Assembly (NCBI GenBank): GCA_018398575.1
Contig: JAGTXZ010000006.1
Location: 992,001 to 1,056,000 of the forward strand
DNA: 64,000 nucleotides
Origin: Ampelomyces quisqualis
Taxonomy: Eukaryota; Ascomycota; Dothideomycetes; Pleosporales; Phaeosphaeriaceae
Direction of reading: 5' to 3'
A program made the position numbers and the translations under genes. A model generated the notes under the pieces. It worked only from the letters and a program-made list of their open reading frames with translations. It made no database searches and was not told the DNA's origin. Positions 42,210-52,398 of this stretch are shown here, piece after piece. Positions within the stretch are counted from its first letter, which is position 1, and each line of letters starts with the position of its first letter.

Positions 42210-45200
42210 TTATCGCGACCAAGAGGGTCTGTCGGATTGGTGTCTGACAGCGTTTGCCCAGTCTTGCGGTCCCGGTCCAGGAGGGGGACGTTGATCTTGA
42301 ACGGGAGCAGGACCTGCTGGTACAGGTGGCAAAGGTCGTCCTCGCATGTCTCCTCTCATTAAGCTATCCCTGATTTGCGCGTCACGCATGTGTATATCCC
42401 TTTCTCTTTCGCCCTGACTCCTTGAATCGTACTCGCGGTTGAGAGCTTGCTGCTGGGCTTGCTGCTGGGCTTGCTGCTGGGCTTGCTGTTGGGCTTGCTG
42501 TTGTGCTTGCTGTTGTGCTTGCTGTTGTGCTTGCTGTTGTGCTTGATGCTGCACCTGTTCATCGCGGATGCGCTCGGTCAAGCTGCGTTCGCGGGGGTTG
42601 AAAGCCCCATACCGCTGCTGTTGCTCCTCAGGTGCACGTTGGCCATACAGCAAATGATTGTTGGTGCCCAATGAAGAGTGGGGCGGATGTTGCAGTGGGG
42701 GAGGCTGGCCGTGATCAGATCGCGAACTAGGCGTATGTGAGCGTTGGGCAAGATATCCACGATCCTGTTGATGAGGTTGGTAACGCAAGTCTTCGTGCAA
42801 TGGCATTGATCGCAATCCGGGATTTGACATTTGTTCACGCAGAAGTTCGGTCCTTTGAGACAATTCCCGGCCAGTGTCGCGATCAGACTGCGGTCGCGGA
42901 TCAAAGTCGCGAGGATCGCGGGAATCACGAGGACGATATGGCTCACCCAAGCCGCTTGGTCCACGTGACGGTGGGTGACCTGGGTGCTCGATTGGTGTTT
43001 GGGGGTTGGAATACGGCAAGCTCGAGTTTTGGGACTGGGAATGCTCGTTTCTCCCTGATGCCTCTCTCTGATGGGCGATGTGATTAGTATGCAGATGAGG
43101 GCTCGGTCGCATCCCCACGGGACCAACAATGGGTGCGCTGCTGCCAGGAGGTTCAACTTGTGCATACGGATTAGGCTGTAAAACACCGGCGGCAGCACTA
43201 GCTGCGACCGATTGCTGGGATGCCGTTGTAGAAGGAAACCCGTGTCGAGGAGTTTGACCGGCCACGCCACTTATGCTTGAAGCTCGTGAAGACATATGTG
43301 GCGAATTGTTATAAACTGCCTGGGGTGGTGGCGATGGGTTATGACGAGGGGCATTGTGCTGAGAGAAGACAGAGCGGTGGTTTGCGAACATTCTCGACTC
43401 GCCAAATGGAGGCTGAGCGAGACTAGGATGCGAAGAAGACAGTGGCGGCGGTTGCTGAGCCTGACCCGGGCTAGGCTGGAACTGTGATCGTGCCTGCCAA
43501 CTGTCACGCCCACCAAGTCTTCCACTTGAAGTTTGATCATTGGTAAGATCGATCGTCCTACCCGACGATGTGGGAGGTAATGACGATTGCTGCGCGTAAG
43601 ACTGCCGAGTATAAGACTCGTCATAGAGACTACGTCTCGAGGGTTGTGTTTGCAAAGTTGGCGGAGGCGGAGGCGGAGGCGGAGGCGGAGGTGGAGCGAT
43701 CGGTGCTTGTTGCTGAGGTGTTGTGCTATGTGACGGTGGGCCTTGCTCGCCTGTCTTCTTTCGTCTGGGCTCTTCAGTTTCAGTGGCATTGAGCAAATCC
43801 ATCAGATTTGACTTCCTGGGTTCCGCTGGAGGCTTTGGTGCAGGGACAGGTGCGCCTTGGATCGGGGATTGGCCATACTGTGGCTGTAGTGGCTGATGTT
43901 GTGCTTGCAGATTGACAGCTTGAGGCAGATTCCTCGGTTCCTCCTTGGCGGGTGGGGTGAGTATAGTCGACCGTGATGGGAGCTGCTGCGATCCAGGCAT
44001 TTGATTATGTGTTTGATTGTGGGAATCGGGAGGTACTTGATTGAGAGATTGAGCCTGTGACAAATGGCGGTTGTGAGAGTACGGCATCGGACGATGCTCT
44101 GGAGATCTAGCCACAGAGTTGGAGCGCACAGGCGGCGCGAGCGATGGTATTCCACCAGTGCCGCCGAAAGGTCTCTGGCTGTTCATTTCTTGGGAAATGC
44201 GACGCGAGTGCTGTTGGTATCGATGTTGCGCCTCCTGCTCTTGCTGAAAATCTGGTCTGGCTAGACTTTCCCGTTCATGATGACTAGAGCCGCGAAAATG
44301 ATTTGATTGATGCGACTCTTGGGCAGCGACTGTAGATTGCACATGCTGCTGTAGCATTCGAGAGGCTTGGTGTGAGGACGACGAGGGTGGACGATTGTCG
44401 TGACGCAAGGGTGCCGTGTCCGAAAAATAGCCTGCGCGAGGACCTGGATGCTGTGGCTTATGCTGTTGAGAGAGTGAAGAGTGGTGCTGCGGTTGGGAGC
44501 GTTCAGGTGGAGGAGCAGGCGGAGAGTGTTGTTGTGGCATGGAAGGTATGGATACTAGGCTGGTCTCGGGCATGGACGGGAAACTGGATACAGGTACTAG
44601 AAGCTTTCCCTGCACAGGTGCTTGTGCGATATTGGAGAATCTAGATGAAGGCGCGGAATGCGGAGGTGTCGTCTTCGGTAACGCAAGTGGGTTCACCAGC
44701 GGGGACTTGTGTAGCTCGGGCGTAGGCGCGATTGGGCGTGGAAGTGCGGTTTGTGTACTTTCGTAGCGTCTCTTTTGAGCCGGTGTGGGCGTTGGAGGCG
44801 GTCCCAGGTGGTCACCACGCTCACGCCGAGTATCCGCTTCCTTTGCTACTTGCTCCAGATCGAGATCGAGATCAGACCGGCCTTGTTCGATCGATCGCAG
44901 AAATTGATTCTTAATCATGGTGTGCGTCTTGGTACCCATGTGATTAGCAATAGCTATCCAGTCTGTGCCAAAGTGCGCAACGTTCTTGTGAAAGTCCTGC
45001 AACTCCGAAACTGACCAGTAACTCGAAGGGCCGGGCCGCGCGCTTGCCTGAATCTTTGGCCTATCCATCATGTTCAACGGTATGCCCACCAACGAATCGC
45101 TTGGAAACATGATTTGATCCTCGATGAGGCTTGGATGGACAGACAGTGACATGGGCATTTCACCAAGCGGTTTTCTGCTGAACTCGTCTTCGGTCTTGAC

Positions 45201-48200
45201 GCCGGTCGCTTTTTCCTTCCGCTCCACCTTGGCTGGTGACCCAATGGGAGCGACTGCCGGAGGCATATTCTTCGCTTTGCTCCGGCCCTTGTCTTTGACA
45301 GCCTTTCCACGTCTACCGCTCTTGTCTTGGGTTCCATCAGCATCAGTTTGTCGGCGCGCGCGACCCGGGGTAACCACTGCAGCTGTTGAGTCAAACTCTG
45401 CTTCCATGCCGCCGAAATTGGGTCCGAAGGTAGGTGCTGCAGATCTTCGGGGTCGTCCAGTCTCGGTAAGTGGTAAGGGCAGTCCGTCGTCGGTAGGTTC
45501 AGGTCGCTCCATGTTCGCAATCGCTCCACGGCCTCGGCCACCAGCTCTGCCGCCGCGACGCCCGCCTCGACCTCGTTTCATCTTGCCTTTGTACTCTCGA
45601 TTCCATTTCGTGGCATAGTAGTGATTGATGCAATCCTTGTAAGTCCGCTCTGCTCCAACTTCCTTGTACAAGATCTCGGCCAATTTGCCCCACTTCTTCG
45701 CATATTGATCTCTGTAATTCTGAACCATGACACGATGCTCTTCGCCAGTAAAGTCGTCTTCCGGAGGCTCATAATGAAACACAAAAATACCCTGGCCTGG
45801 TTCTCGCTGAAAGTTTGTGTCTAGGTATCTTCGTCGTTGAGCTTCGGACTCCACTATCTCAAGAGGTAAATCAGCTTCCTTCTCAGGGTCCGCCATCGCT
45901 CGTCTTGGCTCCTTCTCTCTCTTTCCTATCCTCTCTTCTTCGGCTGTCTTGAGAGATTCCTTGATGACTTGCTCGAGATCTAGTTCGGTCGCCCAGCGGC
46001 TCGAATGGCTCCGACGTCCTGTAGCTGCTGGCATGGGATCCAGCAGACTGGTAATGGCTGCTGTAGTAACGTCCGGGGTTGTGGCCTTGAGGCTTGGCTC
46101 GGCTGAGGGTTGTCTTTCGAGGTCATCCTGCTCCCGCTCATCGTCCAATGGGCGTGTGTTGTGCCGCCATTGCTTGTAGCAAGAAGCGTACTGTTGCAAA
46201 GTCTGTTCATTGCCCAATTCCGGCTCTATGCTCTTACGCAATTTATCCCGAATGACAAGCATAACAGATTCTGGAAGCTTAGGTCGATCTTGCTCAATGT
46301 CTGATAAAGGTGTGGGTGGACCAGAGCCAAGATATGGTAAAGCGCCGAGGTCCGGCATAGTATCCTGCTCCACAGACACGCCACGGCGTAGGCGCAGTGC
46401 GACTGTAGCTGGTGCGAGAGCACGATGCTCTTCGTCTTCTTTAATTCCCATGTCAGTGTCCTCCATTTCCTCTTGCTGTGGCGTCAGTGGCGCGACAGTT
46501 ACACACTCTCGGTGGGCTTGCACCGGAGACGGAAGCACTGCAACATCCTGCATGACTACATCTCCTGCAGTTGCATTGGTATCGCTCTTTTTCGCGACTG
46601 CTGTGATTTGATCCGTGGTCAAAGAGTGCAACAACACAATCTCTTGTAATGGAGTGGTAGCACGGAGATGTGCGACGCTCAGATCGACTTTTCTAGACTC
46701 AAGAAGCTCCCTTTCACGATTATACTTTGCCTCAGAGCCAGCAAAATCGTCTTCATCCAGATCTAGGTCATCGTCTGAGTCTTGCAACGCGTCTGGAGCC
46801 GAAGAGGCGGCAGACATTGGAGGCTTTACCAAGCAAGGAGATGGTTCTGCCATGAAAACATCCGAATGCCGTCTGAGTTCAATTGAGCCAGGCTTCGGTG
46901 AGGATGCAACTGTGCGCTCTGCAGACGCGGCTCGCTCGCGCGGCCTGTTTGACTCAGCCGATGCTCGCGCAAAGGATGGTGATTCTGACTTTGCCGAATT
47001 CAGGCGCTGTGGCTGGACACCAGTTGTGTGGCTCTCAAGCCTTGGAGCCTTAGGAGCTGTCCCAAACGATCTTTCTCGATCTTCGTTTGGGAATTCACGT
47101 TTGGTAGGGACTGATGGTCGGTTTGGTATAAGACCAGGCCTGACCCATTGCATGCTCTTAGGGCCACCGCTGATTGGTGCTCGTGGTGCTGAAAAGGAGG
47201 GTCGATCCGTAGGAGGATACATGGAAGGAGGTCGCGGAGCAATGGGCGTTCGATCGGCTTTTGGACCAGTGGGTATATTGGCAGGTAAGCTTTTCGGCGA
47301 CGTGTTGACAAGTGGTGCCCCTCCACCACGTGAACCAAGAACAGACGAGTGTGCATTGGGCGATGGATCTCGAGGAACATAAGGTGGAAGAGGCGCTCTT
47401 GATAATTGTGGGGATGCATTGGTGCGAAACGCGGCATGTGGAGCAGTGAGCAGAGGCCGGGGTTTCGGTGCGGGACCTTGAGGAGGAGACTTTGCTTGTG
47501 TGGATGAGCTAGAGGCTGCAGACGGCGCTGGTGGGCCCACGGGCGGGTGAGGTGCAGCAGAAGGCGCAGAGGAGGGAGTGAAGCTAGGCTGGTGGACGAG
47601 CTTTCTTGACTCTACCGCGTCTGTGGCTGAATTCTGGACCGAAGATATTGCAACAGTAGGCGACGGGTTCGTTGGCGGTTCCATACGCTGGGGTCCGGAT
47701 GGAAGAACTCGGTGTTCATGAGCTGACCGTTCGCGCGTTGGCCGATCATGTGCCCTATCCGCCTTTGGTCCGGTAGGTGGTGCCACGGACAGACCGGAGG
47801 GAACAGTCGTTGAAGGCGCTGTTGTAACGACCGCAGTGGTATTGGCTGGCAGTGGCGCAGGCGCAGGCGTAGGCGCAGGCGTAGGCGTAGGAGCAGCTAC
47901 CACAGTAGGTTTTGAAGGTGGTATGGCAGCGGCGCTTGATTTTGCATCGAGCGTGGGAGCCCTCCAGACATTAGATCCAAAGGCCGGGACAGCAGCGGGA
48001 GGCGAAGAAGGGCGTGGAGCATACCTTTCTCTGGATGCCTCCGCGCGGCTGGCTAACAAGGCATCATCCTTCCCGAGCTCGCGTCTAGAATCCTTGGAGG
48101 CAGGCGAGTCGACTGCAATGGAGGGCCGCCGTGAGTAAGAATCGACCTGTGCGCCTGGCCGGTCTGACGGAGATACATGATGCGACACATGGGGTGTTGA

Positions 48201-49121
48201 TCCTGCTGGCGTTCCAGGAATGTAGCGTGATTCCGCTGGGCCTGGTCCGCGGTGGGTATCTAGAGCGCGCAGACCAGGCTTCGCCGCGCCAGCAGGTCCG
48301 ATGTAAGAGTCGTACTCACGCGGGAGGAACCTCCGATCATCACGATCACGTCGGTCCAGCTCACGATCATCTCGCCTCTCCTCTCTGACATCTCTGTCCC
48401 GACGGATGGGGGGCGGAGAACGACTGCGCGGTCTCCATGCACGGTCGCGCGGATCATGATGTCTGTCACGCTCATCGTTGAGGAAGGGCCGCCCTCTGCC
48501 TGCAAAGTCTCTGCCACCCCCCCGTCCACGTCCGACGCCACTGCCGCGATACGTCGACCCAACGCCAAGCGGAGGTGGGTCCGAGTATGTTGACCCGGCC
48601 GAAGGGGGACCGTCTCGCGAATTGCGCCTTGCCCGATTGATGTCAAGATCGCGAGGAACGAAGTCCCGCTGGTCGCGGGCGTCTCTCAGATCGCGGATTG
48701 GTGACCGTCGCGGTGGTGTAGGGCGCCTTTCCCTTCGGTCGAATTCGCGATCCCGATCTCGCTCACGGTCAGCTCTCCAGGAATTGTGGGAGTTTGCTGC
48801 TGTTCCGCTGCTCAGAGGCGGCGCAGTCCGCAACGGGGTATCCTCACCACGGCCCGCGAACCCTCTTCCTCGGCCATCGCGCGGCGCAGACAGCGCGCTT
48901 GACGGAGGCCCTGCTGGTGGAGCTCGAGACACGTCGCCCAGCGACTTGGGCCCTCGAGGCGGGTCTCTGGGCGGGAAGCCACCCGACTCTGAGGTGGGCC
49001 GCCCAGCCGAGTCGTTGGCCCTCGGGGGGTATCCGCCGCCAAAGTTGGAGGGCCTTCGGTCGCGGTACGGTGATCTGTCGCGAATGTATCTGTTGTTGTC
49101 CGGGTAGCGATTGGCGGACAT
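42210..49121 (-). CDS. SNT1: Set3-complex SANT-domain protein Snt1 (NCoR/SMRT-like)
   Basis: Chromatin co-repressor scaffold of the Set3 histone-deacetylase complex. Single exon of 2303 aa, ATG start MSANRYPDNNRYIRDRSPYR. The N-terminal ~750 residues are Arg/Ser/Pro-rich and disordered. A charged region with LLESRKVDLSVAHLRATTPLQ follows near 810. First SANT domain at ~1105-1190 (FVFHYEPPEDDFTGEEHRVM, KKWGKLAEILYKEVG, TYKDCINHYYATKWN) with a basic linker RGRGGRRGGRAGGRGRG. Second SANT/Myb domain at ~1367-1415 (SYWSVSELQDFHKNVAHFG, WIAIANHMGTKTHTMIKNQF). The remainder is Gln/Pro/Ser/His-rich low-complexity, with a run of ~10 prolines near 1807 and a QAQQ array near 2190. Two SANT domains and size match Snt1/NCoR. 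Divergent from deoxyhypusine synthase. Confidence 0.88.
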   Translation of the reverse strand: MSANRYPDNNRYIRDRSPYRDRRPSNFGGGYPPRANDSAGRPTSESGGFPPRDPPRGPKSLGDVSRAPPAGPPSSALSAPRDGRGRGFAGRGEDTPLRTAPPLSSGTAANSHNSWRADRERDRDREFDRRERRPTPPRRSPIRDLRDARDQRDFVPRDLDINRARRNSRDGPPSAGSTYSDPPPLGVGSTYRGSGVGRGRGGGRDFAGRGRPFLNDERDRHHDPRDRAWRPRSRSPPPIRRDRDVREERRDDRELDRRDRDDRRFLPREYDSYIGPAGAAKPGLRALDTHRGPGPAESRYIPGTPAGSTPHVSHHVSPSDRPGAQVDSYSRRPSIAVDSPASKDSRRELGKDDALLASRAEASRERYAPRPSSPPAAVPAFGSNVWRAPTLDAKSSAAAIPPSKPTVVAAPTPTPAPTPAPAPLPANTTAVVTTAPSTTVPSGLSVAPPTGPKADRAHDRPTRERSAHEHRVLPSGPQRMEPPTNPSPTVAISSVQNSATDAVESRKLVHQPSFTPSSAPSAAPHPPVGPPAPSAASSSSTQAKSPPQGPAPKPRPLLTAPHAAFRTNASPQLSRAPLPPYVPRDPSPNAHSSVLGSRGGGAPLVNTSPKSLPANIPTGPKADRTPIAPRPPSMYPPTDRPSFSAPRAPISGGPKSMQWVRPGLIPNRPSVPTKREFPNEDRERSFGTAPKAPRLESHTTGVQPQRLNSAKSESPSFARASAESNRPRERAASAERTVASSPKPGSIELRRHSDVFMAEPSPCLVKPPMSAASSAPDALQDSDDDLDLDEDDFAGSEAKYNRERELLESRKVDLSVAHLRATTPLQEIVLLHSLTTDQITAVAKKSDTNATAGDVVMQDVAVLPSPVQAHRECVTVAPLTPQQEEMEDTDMGIKEDEEHRALAPATVALRLRRGVSVEQDTMPDLGALPYLGSGPPTPLSDIEQDRPKLPESVMLVIRDKLRKSIEPELGNEQTLQQYASCYKQWRHNTRPLDDEREQDDLERQPSAEPSLKATTPDVTTAAITSLLDPMPAATGRRSHSSRWATELDLEQVIKESLKTAEEERIGKREKEPRRAMADPEKEADLPLEIVESEAQRRRYLDTNFQREPGQGIFVFHYEPPEDDFTGEEHRVMVQNYRDQYAKKWGKLAEILYKEVGAERTYKDCINHYYATKWNREYKGKMKRGRGGRRGGRAGGRGRGAIANMERPEPTDDGLPLPLTETGRPRRSAAPTFGPNFGGMEAEFDSTAAVVTPGRARRQTDADGTQDKSGRRGKAVKDKGRSKAKNMPPAVAPIGSPAKVERKEKATGVKTEDEFSRKPLGEMPMSLSVHPSLIEDQIMFPSDSLVGIPLNMMDRPKIQASARPGPSSYWSVSELQDFHKNVAHFGTDWIAIANHMGTKTHTMIKNQFLRSIEQGRSDLDLDLEQVAKEADTRRERGDHLGPPPTPTPAQKRRYESTQTALPRPIAPTPELHKSPLVNPLALPKTTPPHSAPSSRFSNIAQAPVQGKLLVPVSSFPSMPETSLVSIPSMPQQHSPPAPPPERSQPQHHSSLSQQHKPQHPGPRAGYFSDTAPLRHDNRPPSSSSHQASRMLQQHVQSTVAAQESHQSNHFRGSSHHERESLARPDFQQEQEAQHRYQQHSRRISQEMNSQRPFGGTGGIPSLAPPVRSNSVARSPEHRPMPYSHNRHLSQAQSLNQVPPDSHNQTHNQMPGSQQLPSRSTILTPPAKEEPRNLPQAVNLQAQHQPLQPQYGQSPIQGAPVPAPKPPAEPRKSNLMDLLNATETEEPRRKKTGEQGPPSHSTTPQQQAPIAPPPPPPPPPPPPTLQTQPSRRSLYDESYTRQSYAQQSSLPPTSSGRTIDLTNDQTSSGRLGGRDSWQARSQFQPSPGQAQQPPPLSSSHPSLAQPPFGESRMFANHRSVFSQHNAPRHNPSPPPQAVYNNSPHMSSRASSISGVAGQTPRHGFPSTTASQQSVAASAAAGVLQPNPYAQVEPPGSSAPIVGPVGMRPSPHLHTNHIAHQREASGRNEHSQSQNSSLPYSNPQTPIEHPGHPPSRGPSGLGEPYRPRDSRDPRDFDPRPQSDRDTGRELSQRTELLREQMSNPGLRSMPLHEDLRYQPHQQDRGYLAQRSHTPSSRSDHGQPPPLQHPPHSSLGTNNHLLYGQRAPEEQQQRYGAFNPRERSLTERIRDEQVQHQAQQQAQQQAQQQAQQQAQQQAQQQAQQQAQQQALNREYDSRSQGERERDIHMRDAQIRDSLMRGDMRGRPLPPVPAGPAPVQDQRPPPGPGPQDWANAVRHQSDRPSWSR
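42445..42552 (-). repeat. In-frame 12-bp repeat coding QAQQ
   Basis: Nine tandem 12-mers. On the plus strand they are GCTTGCTGCTGG variants drifting to GCTTGCTGTTGT. They encode repeated Gln-Ala-Gln-Gln near the C-terminus of Snt1; most unit differences are synonymous CAG/CAA changes or Ala codon changes. Confidence 0.95.
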
Positions 49122-50480
49122 GGTGATGGTTGGGTGATTTCAGTCGGGCTGAAAGCGGCAGCATGGGCGTTGGTGCTGATGCTGTTCCCAGTGGAAGTGA
49201 GTCGCCGGCGGGTGGTCTTCTCTGGCCGGGGTAGTAATGTGCGCGGCAAGCGATGGGGCGTTGATGCTTCGACCCGTGCATCAATAGGCGCGACTGTGTA
49301 GTTCGCGCTCCCAGGGTCGCCCGCAACAATGCTCGCTGTGGTGGCCCGCAGACGCGCCCGTCCAAGTCAAATGCACGTCAAATGACGGAACGGGGATCCG
49401 TGCGTCTCGCGCTAGATGGGACCCGGTATAGCGTTGCCGCTTAGCGTGACACGATCCACAAGGAACCTGCAACTCGGCCGGGCTGGCGCCTGAGATTCGA
49501 TCTGGCGTTGCTGCTGTCTCTGTCCCCGAGTTGAGATGCAGATGCGTACAAGGCTCCGGAGTGTGTCCAACGCAAGCCCTGCGAACCCGACGTCGTCGGG
49601 GGTCGTCCCACTCCCAGGCTTCCGGGTGGGTCGCGCCTCAGCTGTCCGACGTCTGGCGACAATCGTCTTCGGACAGCCGTTGACGTGGCGCCTGGCTGCG
49701 GGTGGACGAGGCAAACACGTGAGGCGGCGTGGTGTGGCAGTCTGGTGAGGATCCGGGCTCTATCCCGGATGTGCGCGAAGCAGCTGGGTCATGGTGTCCA
49801 GGATTCGCCTTGGGTTGGCTGGGAGGGTGATGATGTCAAGAGGAACGCCGACGAGGTGAGAAGACGAGAAGCACAAAGCTCTGACGCCAGGCCAGGACGG
49901 ACGGGGTCGCTTCTGCGCATGCACACAGTGCCACAGTGCACACACAGAAATGGAACCCCCTCCTGGGCCCGGCTCCTGTCTCCCATCGAGGCTGCAGGGC
50001 CCTCTGATTGGTCTGTTCCCAATCTTTAATCTGGCATCCAATCAGCGAGAGGCGCCACTGAGACTCCCGCCGCGCCCCAGGCTCCACAGAAGAAGCCCAT
50101 CGGCGACAAGCGTGCTGGGCCGCCCGCAGCGATTGACTGTGGCACGCAACACACTTGTCCCCGGGCGTGAGGGCTGGTCCAAGACGATGCATGTTCTCAT
50201 CGTACTACTAAGCCCCGATGCCATCCGCTTCATCATGGTTTCGCGCGCTGCGGCGTTCGACGGACGGACACCTGAGTGCCACCATCGACGAGACCTGGCC
50301 CCCGTGCTTAGCGTGGCAGCATGTGGGGTCTAAAGTGAAAAATGCACAAGCCGGAACCGGCCAGGCAACGTCCAGAAAAGGAACCACGCCACGACTCCGT
50401 ACAGCACCTCATCGACGCCGAGGGCACCGCCTGTCTCTCTGCCCAAGCCCCGTCCCTGAACTGCGGGTACAACGTCTGCC
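49122..50480. other. Long divergent upstream region
   Basis: 1.36 kb between SNT1 and deoxyhypusine synthase, GC-rich. No credible gene or RNA. Probably promoters and 5' UTRs of both. Confidence 0.5.
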
Positions 50481-51661
50481 ATGGACAGCTCGGTCACGGA
50501 CGCCGTCCTAAAGCCATCCGCGCCCGTTGCCCCAGGCTCGCGCGAGGTGCAGGGCATCGACTTCAACCAGTATGCCTCGCGCAACATCACCGTCGACGAG
50601 CTGATTGGCGGCTACGCAACCATGGGCTTCCAGGCAACGTCGGTCGGCGAGGCAGTGCGCATCATCAACGACATGGTGAGTTGGTCTCGCCCAGGCCTAG
50701 CGGGCGGAAAGCGGAGACGATGGGGAAATGATCCGTGCGGCAACGCGAAACAGTCTAGCCGCATACAGCAGCGCGGTGCATGAGGTTTACTAATGCGTGA
50801 CAGCGAGCCTGGAAAGACCCTGAATCCGACGCGAGAACGACGATATTCCTGGGCTACACGTCGAACCTGATTTCGTCTGGGCTGCGCGAGACGCTGCGCT
50901 ACCTGGTCCAGCACAAGCATGTCTCGGCCATTGTCACGACGGCGGGCGGCGTCGAGGAAGACTTGATCAAGTGTCTTGCCCCCACTTATCTTGGCGCCTT
51001 CTCCACGCCGGGCGCGGGCTTGCGCCAGAAAGGCATGAACAGGATAGGCAATCTTGTGGTGCCGAACAGCAACTACTGCGCATTTGAGGACTGGGTCGTG
51101 CCGATCCTGGACACGATGCTCGAGGAGCAGGAGGCCAGCAGGAAGACGGACGAGCCACTTCACTGGACGCCGAGCAAAGTCATCCAACGGCTCGGCAAGG
51201 AGATCAACGACGAGCGCTCTGTCTACTATTGGGCGTGGAAGAACGACATTCCCGTCTTCTGTCCAGCGCTAACGGACGGCAGTCTAGGGGATATGTTGTA
51301 CTTCCACACCTTCAAGGCTTCCCCTGAGCAGCTGCGCATCGACATTGTGGAAGACATCCGCAAGATCAATACCATTGCGGTAAGGGCAAAGAGGACCGGT
51401 ATGATTGTGCTGGGTGGAGGTCTTGTGAAACATCACATTGCAAACGCAAATCTGATGCGCAACGGAGCGGAGAGCGCCGTCTACATCAACACGGCGCAGG
51501 AGTTTGACGGAAGCGACGCGGGTGCGAGGCCCGACGAAGCAGTCAGCTGGGGCAAGATCAAGGTGGATGGTGAGAGCGTGAAGGTGTATGCCGAGGCGAC
51601 GGTAGCATTCCCGCTCATCGTCGCGGCAACGTTTGCGCGGGTGCAGCCATCGTCTGGGTGA
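50481..51661 (+). CDS. DYS1: Deoxyhypusine synthase
   Basis: Transfers the aminobutyl group of spermidine to a lysine of eIF5A in an NAD-dependent reaction; cytosolic homotetramer. Two exons: 50481-50675 and 50804-51661, with a 128-nt intron GTGAGT..ACAG, giving 350 aa. Motifs: GIDFNQYASRNITVDELI, GYTSNLISSGLRETLRYLVQ, AIVTTAGGVEEDLIKCLAPT, RIGNLVVPNSNYCAFEDWV, YWAWKNDIPVFCPALTDGS, FHTFKASPEQLRIDIVEDI, and IVLGGGLVKHHIANANLMRNG with the active-site Lys in GLVKHH near residue 273, then EFDGSDAGARPDEAVSWGK. Length and all core residues fit an active enzyme. Confidence 0.96.
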
Positions 51662-52398
51662 GAGCGTGTTGGCAGGAAGTGCTCCGTAGAACGAATACAG
51701 TGGGCTGTGTCATGTGACGTCTCCGCTTTCCAGTTTCCGGTTTAGCGGAGCTTCAGCCTAGCACGCGGGTGTGGAGAAGAGCCCCCAATCGATAAGGGCG
51801 CAAGGCGAGCTCGATGACAATGGACTCATGAAGACAAGTACCTAGACGTGTAGAGTTTGTACTGGAAATGCTGGACCCCAGGATCGTCATGCTGGCACTG
51901 GGCAGCCTGGGGTCGATGAGATGAGTCAGGATGGGCTTCACAGCCGGGGGGTGAGCTATCAAAGGGCGAAATGTGATGACGAGGGCGCTGCACGACCAAG
52001 CAGTCTTTCAGCATACGGAATAGCGCACGGGTAGCGACGCGCAGCAGTGAGTCCATCCAGCCGCCTCACTTTGCTGGTAGGCTGCCCATCGTCGACTTGT
52101 TGGTAGGCTGCCCATCGTCCACAGCTATAACACCCTTCTCTGTACCTTTTCTAGCTGTCATTCCGCCAACACCACGCTCCCCACACCAGCTCCCCAACCA
52201 GCTCCCCACACCAGCTCCCCACCCCAGAGCTTCTGCGATAAGGTCAATCGTCGGTGCGAGACGTGCGTATCATCTCTCAAGAAGCAGCCTACCCACTACG
52301 GCTGCCTGCCTAGGCACCAGGCTGCTTGTACGACCACCGGCCATTGTTGCACCATCGTCTCCGTACGTCCCTTCCCAGGCGTCTTCGGCTAGCCAGCC
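51662..52398. other. Intergenic
   Basis: No gene seen. Contains the 26-bp tandem duplication listed next and, at ~52170-52225, a CAGCTCCCCA-rich repeat-like stretch. Confidence 0.5.
52071..52122. repeat. 26-bp tandem duplication
   Basis: Copies at 52071-52096 and 52097-52122 share GGTAGGCTGCCCATCGTC and differ at two positions. They lie ~280 bp upstream of the MATH/USP-like gene. Confidence 0.85.
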
